A stretch of DNA of 64,000 nt from Coffea arabica. Taxonomy: Eukaryota > Streptophyta > Magnoliopsida > Gentianales > Rubiaceae. A program made the position numbers and the translations under genes. The stretch's first letter is position 1. The number at the start of each line of letters is the position of its first letter. Below the pieces are notes generated by a model. It was given only the letters and a program-made list of their open reading frames with translations. It was not told the DNA's origin and did no database searches. Shown here one piece after another: positions 48,177 to 61,298 of this stretch. Location: positions 19,486,001 to 19,550,000 of the forward strand of contig NC_092312.1 of NCBI RefSeq assembly GCF_036785885.1. The letters run 5' to 3'.

Positions 48177-49399
48177 TGAAGATAGAGTTTGTGAGAGGAA
48201 GAAAATTTGAGAGATATGGAAAGTTGAGTTAGGCAGACAAGAAAGAGAGCAACGAGGAGTAGGAGAATGTTGAGGGGAAATAGCACAAGAGGAGAGAACG
48301 TGGAAATAAGGAGTAACAATGAGAATGTTTGGATACCCAAATTATCTCAAATAATATTTCGCTTACATCATAAACACATTTCCCAACCTACCTTTTTATA
48401 TTCCCAATCACCTTTTTATCTCACATACATCACATCACAAAAAGTGCTACAGTAATTATTTCAAATAATATTTCAAATAATACACTATCCAAACAAAAAT
48501 GTTATACTTGGTGTATTTTTAGTATTTTTTAGGTATTTTTATGATCGTTGCTCATATTTTTTAATATAGTTTAAGGTTTTAGATAAGTTACATAAATACA
48601 ATATAAATTAGATACTAAAATAGCACTCTTTTAAAATTTTAACCACATTTTCATGTAATTAATATAAATAATTCATTTACTATTATTATTATTCTATTAA
48701 ACATAAATCCGTGCACGGGTTACAATACTAGTTTTGAAGTAATAAAGGAGATATGTCACAATTGATAAGGTATTGCTTGCTTATATAATTGCGGATGGTA
48801 CAGGAACCTGGTTGAGGGTTTTACTATTTTTAACATAAATGATATATTACAAAAATTTATTTAATTATATTATTAATATATTTTTCAATAATTTTTTTAT
48901 TTTATATATATCACATAAAAAATTGTTGTAGCATTTATTTTCAAATTTTATTTCAAATAATCTACTATCCAATCACAAAACTTCCGTGATATGGTCGTGC
49001 ATGAAATAAAAAAAGATTTTATTGATAATAAATAAAAAATAATTTAAAAATGTGTTTATAATTGGAGCAAAAAAATTCAAATACCGCAGTGGGCAGTAGC
49101 ATTGTACTATATGCCCACTGCGGGGGCAGTAGCATTGTAGTAGAATCCACCTGTCAGTGCTTCAGACATCTTTAACGCCCCAGTCCTCAGTCCATTTGGT
49201 CACGACCACCACCATCACGACCACCACCGCCACCTTCCCCCACTTTCTTTCTTTCTCACTCACTCTTTCCCCATCTCGCCGTCCTTCATTTCCCCTCTCT
49301 CTTTTTCATACAACCACAAGACCTTCCTGGCACGGCACAAAATCACGTACTTCTACTACTCTTTTATTGGTCACCGCTGTTGAGAGTGTTGCTTTGAAA
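48177..49399. other. Intergenic and promoter region of the MBD gene
   Basis: AT-rich until about 49080, then a switch to a C-rich, pyrimidine-rich leader (49150-49399) typical of a 5' UTR. The motif AGTAGCATTGTA occurs twice near 49096 and 49127 (short direct repeat around GCCCACTGCGG). No other gene was seen. Confidence 0.5.
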
Positions 49400-52300
49400 A
49401 TGGCCACGGCGGTCACCACTCCTCCACCGCCCTCCTCCTCTTCTTCTTCATGTGGGCCCAAGTTAGAATCTTTGGCAAATATAGACATAACTAAGTTATC
49501 TCAGTCAGAGCTTTACACCCTCTCCAAATGCTCCAATTCCGCCTTCGACCTTCACCGCTCTGACGACGTCGTAGTCCCCAACATCGATCGTTCCCTCTTT
49601 AACGAGTCCTCTGGTAGCCGCCGTCAAACCTATTCCCGCCTCCGCCAAAGCCACCATCATCACCACCACCTCCACCCACGTACCCGCCTCCCGGGGTTAC
49701 TTCCCGGGCCTAAACATTCCCCTTCTGCTGACCCCGAAAACCACGCCATTCTCCACTATTTAAAACACTATCTTAACCACAATTCAGCTACCAATTGCCC
49801 GCCTCCACCACCGCCACCGCCTCTGCCACCTCGACCACCTCCCCCGCCTCCACAGCCGGTGGGGTTGGGATTGCAAGAAAAAATGGCAATTGCGGTGAAT
49901 GTTGTGGAGAAGAAGAGGAAGAGGGGCGGAAAGGTCAGGTGGAATCCGGGGTTGTTGGAAAATGGGGTGGGGATGGAGCTTGAGAGAGTGAACAAAAATG
50001 GGCTGGAGGTCGACTTTGCGGCGTTGGAGAGTAATGGGGATGAGTTTTATAGTGCTGAATTGGGGAGAAGGACAATGGGGTTGGAGACAGAGGAAGGGGT
50101 TTTAGAGTTTTTGAGGGGTTTAGAGGGACAATGGTGTAGTAGAAGGAAGAAGAGGAAGTATGTTGATGCTGGTGATTTTGGCGATGCATTGCCCATTGGC
50201 TGGAAGCTCTTGCTTGGCCTTAGAAGGCGAGATGGCCGTGTGTGGGTGTATTGTCGCAGGATCATAAGGTTGTTATCCCACATTTTCATTTCTTTGTGGA
50301 TATCATTCATAGTTGTCAATGACAACGTTGCATTTTAGTTAAATGTTTGTTTTCCTCTGTGATACCTTCATAATATATCACCGTTGTGCTGTGATACGAT
50401 GATTTTTTATTTTTTTAGTGCTTGAACTCATGCTGTCTCAAGTACTCTGTAAGCAGTAATCCATATTCTTGAAAGCATGTGCTGCTTCGTAGAACCTTGT
50501 GGAAATATTTTTGTTGAGATTATGTGAGACATTGTTCAAGGTTTACTTTGTGGTTCATGATTATTACAACTCAAAACATGACAATCAGTATTCACGTTTG
50601 TTATATAAGAGTTTTTTTTGACAATTGTGTTGACCAAACATTCAGTTGTAAGAACTGGTGGTTTTGTTTGTACATGTATTTGGAGATGCTCCTTCAGAGA
50701 TGACCCATCATGCGTCCCTTTCTATCTTATCGTGTGATTTTAATTTGAATCATCATATCACGACTTTTAAAGCATCAAAATATTGCGTTCTGAGTGGATA
50801 AGGTCTTCTCGCTTTACTTTTCTCCTATGAAACATTTCTTAGAAAGCCAGTTTGGTTAAAGTATACTAGATCTTTAAGCTGTGGTCTTTTTGGTTTTATT
50901 ATGGATGAATTGTCTTTTGATGATTATTGCCGAGTAACTTTTAAAATATTGGCATTCTTACAGAGACAGTCCGTAGAGGATCCATAGGCAGGTTGTTTTG
51001 TCATTAAACCGGCAGGAATATCAACTCTTGTCGGATGCAAGAAACATGCATCTAAAGTGAGGATACATAGGGCACTCTTTGCCTATTAAGTTGATGTTCT
51101 ACGAATCATGAGTTTAAAGCATTTCCTGCACTATCAGGTCTAGGTGTTTAACACATAATAATATGTTTCATTTCTATGGGTTTTATTGCACATGCAGCGC
51201 AGATCTAAACCTGCTCCTGTGCCAAAAATTGTAGACCTATGGTGTGCATCTCAATGCCGTCTTTTGAAGCCAATTAATTTGACAATTCTGCAGCTGTATT
51301 GTTTGTTTTGCATTACCATTATGACCTGCCTGATGCTACTTTAATACTAGCAGCAGGAGGAGTGGATCATTAAGGTAAAACCATCTCATCATGGTCAGCA
51401 TGGCAGAGTTGACGAGAATGGCATGTTGATGACAGTCTGAAATTAGGTTATCTAAAAACTGTCTTTTAAGTTTTTCAAGACTCAGAGAATCGTCAGGGTC
51501 GTTTTAGTCCATCTTATTTGGTTTGTCCGCTTTAATTAGTAGCCTTAAACTTATTGAGTTTTGGGTAACTTGTACTTGTTTGTCCTCTATGAATATTGGT
51601 TTTTAACTGATTCTTGCCAATAATATGATATGTGAATTGAGACGGAAGATATGCAAAATCTCTGTTTCGCGTATGGAGGCACAAACTTTTCATTTCACTG
51701 TTGAAATGTTTGATCTAACTTTGCACAGTGTTGGAAGCTCTCAATATTTCTAACTAATTCATATTGTGTTAGGATAACTGTGTACATAATGCGCATATTC
51801 TGATGATTTAGTGATTTAATTACGATTGAAGCCAAACATCTTCTATGATCCGCTTGGATGTCTAGGCGTCCCCAAGGACAATTGTAGCTCTTAGGTGTTA
51901 ATACTTTTTCCTTGCATTGTAATTACTGGGTTGAGATCCTTCAGATTCTGAAGCTCAAATTATCATTGATTTTCTTGCAAAGTGAGCTAAAAGGTAAGTA
52001 ATTATAATGTCATACAACTTGTGGATATCAATTGCTTTCTTCCTATAGCAAACCTAATCTATCATGTTTGGTATCATTACATATTAGAATTGGGTTTTGA
52101 TTGGTCTTCTATGCTTCTAGAACCTTTTCACTTTTCCCCTTTTTTTAATTCTAGCTGCTAACCGCTTTTTTGCACCTAATATGATAAAGTACTTGTGTAG
52201 AGTGCACGTTGTGAAATTGTACAATCTGTGATTAAATGTAGCTTTTTTTTTCCTTAAAATGGACATTTTGGCAACAGCTTTCTTTAGATAATGAAGAAAA

Positions 52301-55123
52301 TTCCTTGAGGAAACATGCCAATCTCTAGAGCAACGGAATATTAATGATATGTACCTTTCTGGAGTAGCTAATTTTGTAACTAGATGAAAATTGTCAATTT
52401 GGCCAGGGTTATGGTTGCTTAAGCCTTAATCCTATTTGAAAATTTTCTTGTTGGCCAACATCTAGGATGACCTACCTCTCTCTCTCTCTCTTTCTCATGG
52501 AAGTTTGGGAAGGGAGTGCATTTTGCATATACTTGGCCATTACAAGATAATATTAATCTTTTGAGGCATGACTACCTTAGCAGTAACTATCTGTTATTTT
52601 GCCAAAGTAGTTCATGTAGTAACTCGTTCAGGCGTTAAGGTTTCATTAAATTTCATATGCAGCACTTTTATGCAATAGTCATTGTTGCTGGAGGTTTAAG
52701 GTATATGCGTCGTGGAAGATATGTGTATGCACAGAGTCTAAGTTTACAATTTCTCTGGCCCCTTATAATAGACGTAAGTTCTGGGAGGATAGTTGCCTAT
52801 TTTTTTTTTTTCCCTTTTTGTCTCTTGTCTACTTTATTCTTTCCATTAAACTTGGCTTAAGGCAGTATCGCATACCAAGATGTTGCTTTTCAATGATTTG
52901 GAGCTGAATTAATTAATTAATATTTGATATGTTATGCAACATAGTAACTATTGTGGAGGTGACAAATTGATGAGTAGTTCATTTACTTATCATGTGCGAT
53001 TTGACTTTCTACTCCATATTTTTTGTCATTTGTGCTGCTAATGTATGTTACTCATTCTTCTGTTGCCAGCCCTACTGGGGAACAATTTCTCTCCTGCAAG
53101 GAGGCTTCATCTTTTTTGCGCTCCTATTTTGAGGCCAAAAGCTCAAATCAGCCAGTGGATCAGGGGACTTCCATAGTTGAGCAAGCTGGTGCTGTGGCTT
53201 CACGAAGGGTAAGTTACTACCCTGTTTGTCTTTGAGTTTTTCCTCAAAAATTTCTGCAAATATGATTTATAGGCTATGGAACAGAATGCAGGTTCTATCA
53301 CCAATGCTTATCAAACAAGTCATGAGATTGTCCCCTACTTGACAGCATCTGGTGGTCATGATAATGATGTTGGCTTAATGGATATAGACAATCTCCCTGA
53401 GGTTCAGGTTCAGGACCTTTTTGAATGTTACAAATGCAACTTAACATTTGATGAAAAGAATTTGTACCTGCAGCATCTTATGTCATTTCACCAGCGGACT
53501 ACAAGGAGGTATAAGTTTGGGGATGCTGTAGCAGATGGGGTGATAATCAAAGATGGAAAATTTGAGTGCCAATTCTGCCACAAGGTCTTCCTAGAAAGGC
53601 GTAGTTATAATGGTCATGTCGGGGTTCATGTCAGGAACCATGTCAAAGGTTCAGAACTGCCTACTCCAGATTCTGTCCAGAAGAGTGTTGATTCTCCTTC
53701 ATGGGAGGGCCTGTGCCAGAGGACATCTAAAAATGCTCTAATTGAAATAGCTCATAATTTTACATCCGCTGCTTCTAGTGCTGGACCTAGTTCTGCTGCT
53801 GTTGAAATTTCCCACCCTAGTGTAATGAACTTGAATGAAACCTTGGCTGGCAACACTCATGTTGGAGCAACTTTGGTTTCTGAGCCTTCACAATTGGAAG
53901 GTCTAAATGCTGGGAGAACGCTGAATCTAGACTTAAATCAGCATAAAAGTGATTCTTTTATGGATGATGGGAGAATGAGCACGTGTAACAAAAGGCAGGC
54001 TATCGAAATTAACCTGAAAGAAGTTCTTACAAAGGATGCTGAAGAGTTGAAAGAATATGGAAACAAAATTGTAGAAATAGGTTTTGGACCTAGGTCTTCT
54101 AAGCAAAGTGATGATGTTGCAAATTCTGAGGGACCGATGGGTGAGGAAACTGTGCATCATAGAGGAATTTCTTCCTCCTCAACACCATTGGTGCAAGCAT
54201 ATGACTACTTTTCTTCTGTCCCAGACAAGGTAATGAAATGCATGCAGTAACTTTTATCATAGTGATAACATCTTGGAACGTATAGTAAGTTTTGGGTGGT
54301 TGTCATCTTTGAGTCAACACCTAGAAATGGTTGTGTTGTGTGAATTCTTCAGTTCCAATGTGAATTGGACATTGTATTACCTGCAAAGAAGTTCAAGTTT
54401 TGTTTCATTAAACTTTTGCACCACTTCATGTCTAGACTGCTTGACACCATGTCACAAGAGCATTTTCTGCTCTCCCTGGCCGGGGTTATAGAAAGCTTTT
54501 GTCAGCTTATTTTTCAAGAGTTAAGAATAGTAAAGCCAATTAACATTTTTTGTTTTTATTGAACTAGGACATTTTTGAAGCGCCGTGCAAGATAGAAGAT
54601 AATACAACAACCACAAATGACATTTTTGTGGAAATTCAGCAATTTCTAGTGAACAATATGATGCATTTTTCCTTTTAATTTGCCCTGCTAAATTAATATG
54701 AAATCTGTTCATTTTCTAAGTGTGCATCTAGATTTGCATAAAGTGACAGGGCAGATTTTGTTCCTCTAGGTTTATTGTTTCTCAGATTAAATTTTTAAAT
54801 TTTTCACCTTAGCTCATTATCGGCGCGCATGTTTTAAACTTGTGGCAATCAAAAAATCAAGTTACTGACATTTCTGAAGCTTGTAAATCTCACGTTCTTA
54901 ACTGTCTGCAGTTTTGACTAATTTAATAGAGGGTGTAGATATGGTAAACCTAGAAATGAGCTGCTAAATTTTGAGAATCTTAGAATTAATGGAACAAACA
55001 TACAATTTATGCCTTGCATGATGTTTAGAGATTAATCATGGAATTGTTGGGTAGATCTGGGACCTATCAAGGGGGATACTCCCTGTCCAGATTTAATCAG
55101 CTGCCCGGAACTATTTGTACTCG

Positions 55124-55154
<31 letters not shown>

Positions 55155-55571
55155 ATGTATGAGAATTTGTTCATTGATATCCATGTTTATTTGTAGGGAG
55201 ATGATGAATTTTTCTTGGAAAGCCAGAAACTTGGGAATTTGCCAAGCTTTGAGGAGTTGGAGTTGGATGATATGGGACCCTTCAAATATGATTTTGCAGA
55301 TGGGCAAGAATCATCTTTGCCAGAGGTCTCCATGAATTTGGCAAGTGATACGGGGAAGGGAGAAGAATTGAATGCTTCAGTTGGATTTGATTCACAGGCA
55401 GATCAACTAGATATGACTGGCACTCATCAATTCACAACTGTGTGTGTGTGGTGCAGATCAGAGTTCAAAATTGAAGCTTTTGATTCAGAACTTCAGTCGG
55501 ATTCTATTGGATATATGTGTACAACTTGCAAGGATAAAATATCTGGGCATTTTTCCAGGATCTGTCATTGA
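49400..55571 (+). CDS. MBD8: Methyl-CpG-binding domain protein, MBD8-like, with two C2H2 fingers
   Basis: Predicted nuclear protein, 779 residues, from exons 49400-50268, 53070-53208, 53273-54229 and 55197-55571 (GT-AG, frame continuous). The MBD starts at DALPIGWKL (262) and spans the 2.8-kb first intron, ending near FLRSYF. The N-terminal half has the ITKLSQSELYTLS segment seen in MBD8 proteins, a six-His run, a proline-rich tract (about residues 132-155) and basic KKRKR/RRKKRK clusters that may act in nuclear import. Two C2H2 fingers follow (Cys388-His409 and Cys435-His455). A CxxC...CxxC pair (738-766) closes the protein. The ATG at 49400 is chosen because the open frame upstream lacks ATG. 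Plant MBD8-type domains are not known to need methylated CpG for binding; methyl-binding here is inference from the name only. Confidence 0.85.
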
Positions 55572-58020
55572 GTTCCCATCTCTTCTGAGGTTCATGGGCT
55601 TACTTAGTTTGGGGCTGACTCTGCAGATACACAGTGGTAATTATTGTGTGCTCTTTCTGATGGATAATGTAAAAGTTATAACAAGATTCTTGGACTATCT
55701 CTTCTTTTGCTTTATGAATTCAAAATTTGCTGCTTCTGCTCTGATCACTTTTTGACATCAGTTTGATGTTGTGCATATTTGGGGAGTAGTGTATCCCAGT
55801 TTTAGTAGTATCGTATTTTGGGTGACTAGACAACTGAAATTAAATTTTAGTGGTCTTATTTCAAATTGGTGATTGATTTCAGGTTTTGAATCGAAATTGA
55901 GTTCTGCTAGTTTAAAAGCGCTATGAAATGAAGCCTTCAACACTGAATACTGGGTTAGAGTTTTCAACACTAGGCTGCGTATATGATCAAAAGGGGCATA
56001 ACACGAAGACTTTGACTGCTTGGCTTTTTTTGAATATATACCCCTTGTTTTGAGCCTACTTCCTTGATGTTTTATCGGCTGGCTGAATTTGAAGCAGATG
56101 AGCCCCAATAGAAAATAATTTGGTTGCAACTGAATCCTTCCGTTGATTTATTTGTTATTATTATTATTATTATCTTTTTCTTTTTGGCTTCATATTCTTA
56201 TCAATTCCATGTCCTTGGTGGCTCTTTCTTTACTCATGTCTCCTCATCCTGCAGGGATTATTCGCTACTGACTGCTTTCTTTTGCTTCTGTTGCTGGGTG
56301 GTTGCTCGGTGAAAGACTCCTTGCTGGTAGTAGGAAACGTGACTAGTATGTTCATACCTACATAGCATGGATTACCTAGCTAATCAATTTTGGTCGTAGG
56401 CTTACCAAAAGTTTGTCTGTGTATGTATATGTTGTGCTTATATGATACAGTGCTAGATATAGTTTCTCCTACTATCTTGGAGCTAAGGATTGAACTTCAC
56501 AAGCATCAGTACTTAAATATTTATATATAGTCATCTGTTCCTGGCACCGTTTTTCATTTTCTCTCTTTGCTGTTTAAATGTTTCTGGAAGGTTGGATTTA
56601 TTAGTTTGCAATATGTGCACAGGTAACAAAACTGAAATTCTTCTACATGCTTTTTTCGGGTTCTAGGTTTATCACACAGATAGGATGTGTTTCGAAAACC
56701 ATGGGAATTGTAAGAGGGGGGGAAGGAGGGGCGGTAAAACATGCTTGCAATGTAATTACATGGATGTATCTTTGTTTAGGTGCTTGACGGATTATTGTTG
56801 CAAAATCTATGTTGCTCGTCTCTGCAAAACTCGTCAGTACATCGATTCTAGTTATCAAATTCTATAGAGGGTTGGAACTAGGAACCCGAGTTTAGGCAGA
56901 GTGGTGAACGAACACCACCCTTTCCTAGTCTTTTAGGACACTTTCCCTCCAATTCTGCCTTAGCAGTAAACAGAAACATCTGCATTGCCTTGCTTATTTA
57001 CGAAGGGACTTTGATCATTTCAAAGATGCTTTTTACATTATTTTGACGGTCTCTGTTGCTCGAACTAGTTATTGGAACGTGCATGGGTTGGGAGTATTGC
57101 AGGGCAAGCAATTGTGGTTTCTGTACTTCTATTCCAAGCCTCCAAGAGATGATGATGAACGTCCATGGCCGGGGTGGGAATTTTTAAAGTGGATGGATTC
57201 GGTATCGCCCCTTCAGTGCGTAGTTGGCTGGGCATCTGATTCTTCGAATCTCATTTGAAGATAACGAGCATTTGTTAAACTTCTGAACACTTAAATCACG
57301 CATAGAATAAAGGGTTCAAAAAAAAAAAGAAAAGAAAGTTGTCCATCTTGACCGCTGTGTACTTGACTGACTGTAAAGAACTATTTATTATTACCCAGAA
57401 AAAAGAAATGTGGGGAACAGAACTTATGCTTCAGCTTAGTCTCCTCTTGCGACTTCTACAACATGAGTTCTTACAATTTGGTGTCTCGCGGCTAAACAGT
57501 GTTTTCAAGTTTACATCTTGTAAACAGTCAAATTGCCCTGAATAATTAATTTACGCAAGGGCGGAACAGCTTTGAGTTCTACAACATCTACTGTACAATA
57601 ATTAATTTTTTTTTTTTGGGTAAGAAAGAGTTTAGCTCCTTATATTTGCAATTAGATCCATAATTTGCATGCATGAAAATCTTGTCATATCCACCCTTCA
57701 CTTTCCCTTAAAAGGACCTTTGTCCCTCCTAAATCTTGAACCAGGTCTTTTAAGGAATATCTTATTCCTCTAGTCAAATGGCGGGTTACCATTGTAATTC
57801 GTAGCAGTAGTGTTAGTTAAATCATAAATGTCACCGCAAGACGAAACCAAAGTTTAACCTCCCGAGTTCCTGCAAACTGTGAAAGAGTTCCATTACATCT
57901 ACTGCTTACATTCTTATTGGTTTGTCAGTTGTCTTTGGTTTTTGCAGGAAGTCTCCAAAGTTGAGAACTTAGCCGGGGGTTGTCAATCTTTGAATCATAC
58001 AAAAGTTGACAGTTACTGGT
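55572..58020. other. Intergenic between the MBD and metacaspase genes
   Basis: Holds the MBD 3' UTR and possible leader exons of the next gene: a good acceptor (TTTTTGCAG/GAAGTC) sits at about 57950, 70 bp upstream of the metacaspase ATG. An exon-like open stretch at 57105-57258 follows an acceptor-like TTGCAG and ends in a stop. I recognise no family in it. The T run at 57606 and the A run at 57318 are simple. Confidence 0.45.
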
Positions 58021-60279
58021 ATGGATACTGTTACTTGTAAAACATGCCATCGAATATCATCAGTAACTAAACATGCAACCAAAATCCGATGCCATGGATG
58101 CCAAGGAACTATTTTGATTGGCAATAGTCAAGTATCGGTTCCGTTGGACAAAAGCAAATGGCCGAGCCATGATCAAGGTAACATCATCACTGAACGAAAA
58201 CGGTTCCATGATTTCAGTAAGAAAGTCTCAGGTATCAGTCCAAGAAGTTCTCCCAGCTTCAGCCAATTTCCTGCTGCAAGACTATCAGATACACCACCAA
58301 GAGGGAAGCGAGCACTACTTTGTGGAGTATCTTACAATCAGAATAAGAAATTCAAGCTCAGAGGAACAACACCAGATGTAATGAACATGGCAAAACTGCT
58401 CGTTCAGCAATTTGGTTTCCCAACTAATGCTATCCTTGTCCTAGGAGGTATTGCCGGTAACAATTACTGATAAATGTTGTTGAAAGCATGCAGGGGGCAT
58501 GAGATTGAACATCTGTGAGGAATTGAATTGTTTCTAATTTGAACATAGACATCAGGTTATTATATCATAGACATCAGGTTATTGTATCTTTACATTCATT
58601 TGAACCTTGTTCATCTTATTCCTGTGGCAGTTGTTACTGATTTTTCACTTGGAAATACTTTCTCAGTCTTATATATTGGTATAATTGTAACTGAGGCCTA
58701 TTACACTTTCCTTAATAGTTTTCTTCCATTCCTGATGTAGTACCATATATGTTACTATTTTTACTATTTCCAATTGATGCACCTTACAAAGACACTAAAC
58801 AACTTGTAGATTTTATGTCATTTGAGCCTCCAACAAGGATAAATATTATACGGGCCTTTGACTGGCTAGTGAAAGACTCGCAATCAGGGGATTCTTTGGT
58901 GTTCTCTTTCTCGGGGCATGGCACACAACAACTTGATCTTGACGGCGATGAGATCGATGGTTTTGATGAAGCAATCTGTCCTCTTGATTTTGAGACTGCA
59001 GGAATCATAATCGATAATGACATCAATAAAATGATTGTTGAACCACTTACACAAGGCGTCACACTTCACGCTATAATTGATGCTTGTCACAGTGGAACTG
59101 TTCTTGATCTGCCGCGAGTGTACGACCATAACAGGTAAGGGCCTTTTTTCGATGGTTTCGTTTTACTGCTTGTGCATATTTTGGTTCAATACTAAATTAC
59201 TAAGGGATATAGGCATTTAATTTGGAAGAGAAACGACTCTTTTTAGTGTTACATTATGGTCCCACGATATAGATTTCAATTAACAGACTGGATTTGATCA
59301 TATTACTTCTTAAAAGTCAGAAAGCCTTCAGGCTAATAAGATCCACCAACGAAGAAAAAAGTCAAGTCATTGGACTAAAGGACCCTATATAGTGTAGCAT
59401 CCGGTCCATGTTACACTGATATTTTCTCCTTCAGAAGTTTATTGGTTGAGATTAAGCTTCACTTTCTCCCTCTACTATATTGTGTGTAACTGATGATTAT
59501 AAATCCATTCATGGGAGTTACATAGACCCCGTTGCAGATGTTTTTGGGTAAAATTTTATTTCTTTTTCACACTAGGGGGAGATGGAAAGATAATTATCCT
59601 GCATCAGGTGCTTATAAAGGTACAAGTGGAGGGAAGGCCATCTGTTTCAGTGCTTGTGAGGACTATCAACAAGCTTCAGATACCTCTGTAAGTTTCCCAA
59701 AGCTGCTGTGGTATTCTTCCACGCGACGATGGCGAATGGCGGGTGGTTATGAGGGTGATTTTCAGCCATAACCAGTCGTATCATTGATAAGTAGTATATG
59801 ACAATGACAATTTAACTGCTAATTAAAACTCTCCTCTTGTATCAACCTAATAATGTAGGCTTTCTCTCCGGAGATTGCTGGTGCCATGACATTCACATTT
59901 ATAAAAGCAGTCGTGGAGAACAAAGAAATAACATATCATGGAATTCTCGATTCTATTCACATTGCCATCCAAGACGCCAATAATTCTAAAAGAGGATGCG
60001 GAATGCTGAAACGGATGTGTCACCAGAAGATGCTACAGGTACTGACTTTCCTACTTTAACGTCCCTTTGGCCACTTAGTATAAGCTGACACAGAGATAGC
60101 TAGTTTGGAAGTCTAATCCCTTCCGATTGAAAATTTTTGCTGTTGGCGCATTATCTCCTCTCCATAACCTCTTTCTAGGTAATTTCACTGCTGATCCATT
60201 GTTTTGCACCGCCACCGTGCAGGATCCAATGCTATCATCTTCCGAATCATTCAACGTTAACTCCTCATTCAACCTCTAA
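58021..60279 (+). CDS. Type I metacaspase, MC3-like, tandem copy 1
   Basis: A caspase-fold cysteine protease (peptidase C14) that cleaves after Arg or Lys. Exons 58021-58447, 58792-59134, 59576-59687, 59859-60038 and 60223-60279 give 372 residues. An LSD1-type zinc finger is visible at the N terminus (CKTC at 6-9, CHGC at 24-27), then a linker, then the catalytic domain from RALLCGVSY. Catalytic His is in SGHGTQ (His185) and Cys in IIDACHSG (Cys241). The second exon starts at a DTKQLVDF segment slightly longer than usual, so that acceptor is the least certain border. The intron phases match the next gene exactly. The C-terminal exon reads DPMLSSSESF, like metacaspase-3. The short p10 part is somewhat diverged (HIAIQDANNSKRGCG), so activity is likely but not certain. 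Confidence 0.88.
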
Positions 60280-61298
60280 GCAATGGTGAAGCATGAAAGT
60301 TCATTTTTTGGCGCAATAATGCAAGTCATTGCAGATGTAATTCTCCCTGGTTATGTTGTATTTGTACGAATAACTCAGGACGAGTGCAAATGCTGCGATA
60401 CCCAGCAATATGTTACAAGGGCAACCACTTGGAAAAGTTCAATTTATACTGTAATAGTTGGACTGTGAAACGAACAAATACTTTGCGTATAGCGAAAATG
60501 TTAAAGAATCTGCCAGAATGAAAAGCTTATGCTATTAGAAAGAAGGCGGTGAATCGAATTCCCATTACGGATGCTGGAGGATGCCTCTTCAGGAGTCCAT
60601 TCCCGTCATAATGATGGAATTTCTTGTCCAGCTAAAAGTTAATCGTAGAAGTAAATACCATTTCGCACCATAGTCTAAATTAGTACATAATGCTTAATTA
60701 TGGTAGCAAACTCGCACCATGGTCTAAAATTACAATAAGTTGGCAATGGACTAATATAATAACTTGCAAAATACATGGAGTAAACTTGGCAAAGATTTTC
60801 TTTTATCTGGTGAATGCAGAATACTTCCTTCATTTCTGACACTTTTTTCCACTTGTATCGATCTGAATAGCTCGAGCTTTTCAATCCTAAAACCTTGGTC
60901 GTTTCCTTCAAAGTTAAAAACTTGCAGCACAAGCTGATTCTTTTTAGTGCACTCCTGGAATCAAATACTCAGAAAAACCCAAATATGCTATTCAGATTTC
61001 AGTTCCACTCACTAAATCCAAGACAGGAACGAAAATTCTGCCACTCAAAAAACTGCAAAAAGCATAATTAAAGACTGAATATGGTTCTTTAGAACATTTA
61101 TTATAGTGGCTGACATATATGATGCTCACTTCACGTTGACAAAAGAATATAGATTCGTTCGAGATCATCCCTGAGCAAAGGAGATAAATGAGACCTTTAT
61201 ATGTTGTGAATTTTGATGATCAAATACTTCTACCTTGACCTTCACTGCCCCACCAAGATTCACAATCCCAGGATTTTTTTTTTTTTAAAAGAAAAGAA
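60280..61298. other. Spacer between the tandem metacaspases
   Basis: No gene seen. It is AT-rich 3' and 5' flank, with a T run (61274-61286) just before the second start codon. A short near-duplicated phrase (CACCATAGTCTAAA/CACCATGGTCTAAA) is present at 60665-60730. Confidence 0.5.
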
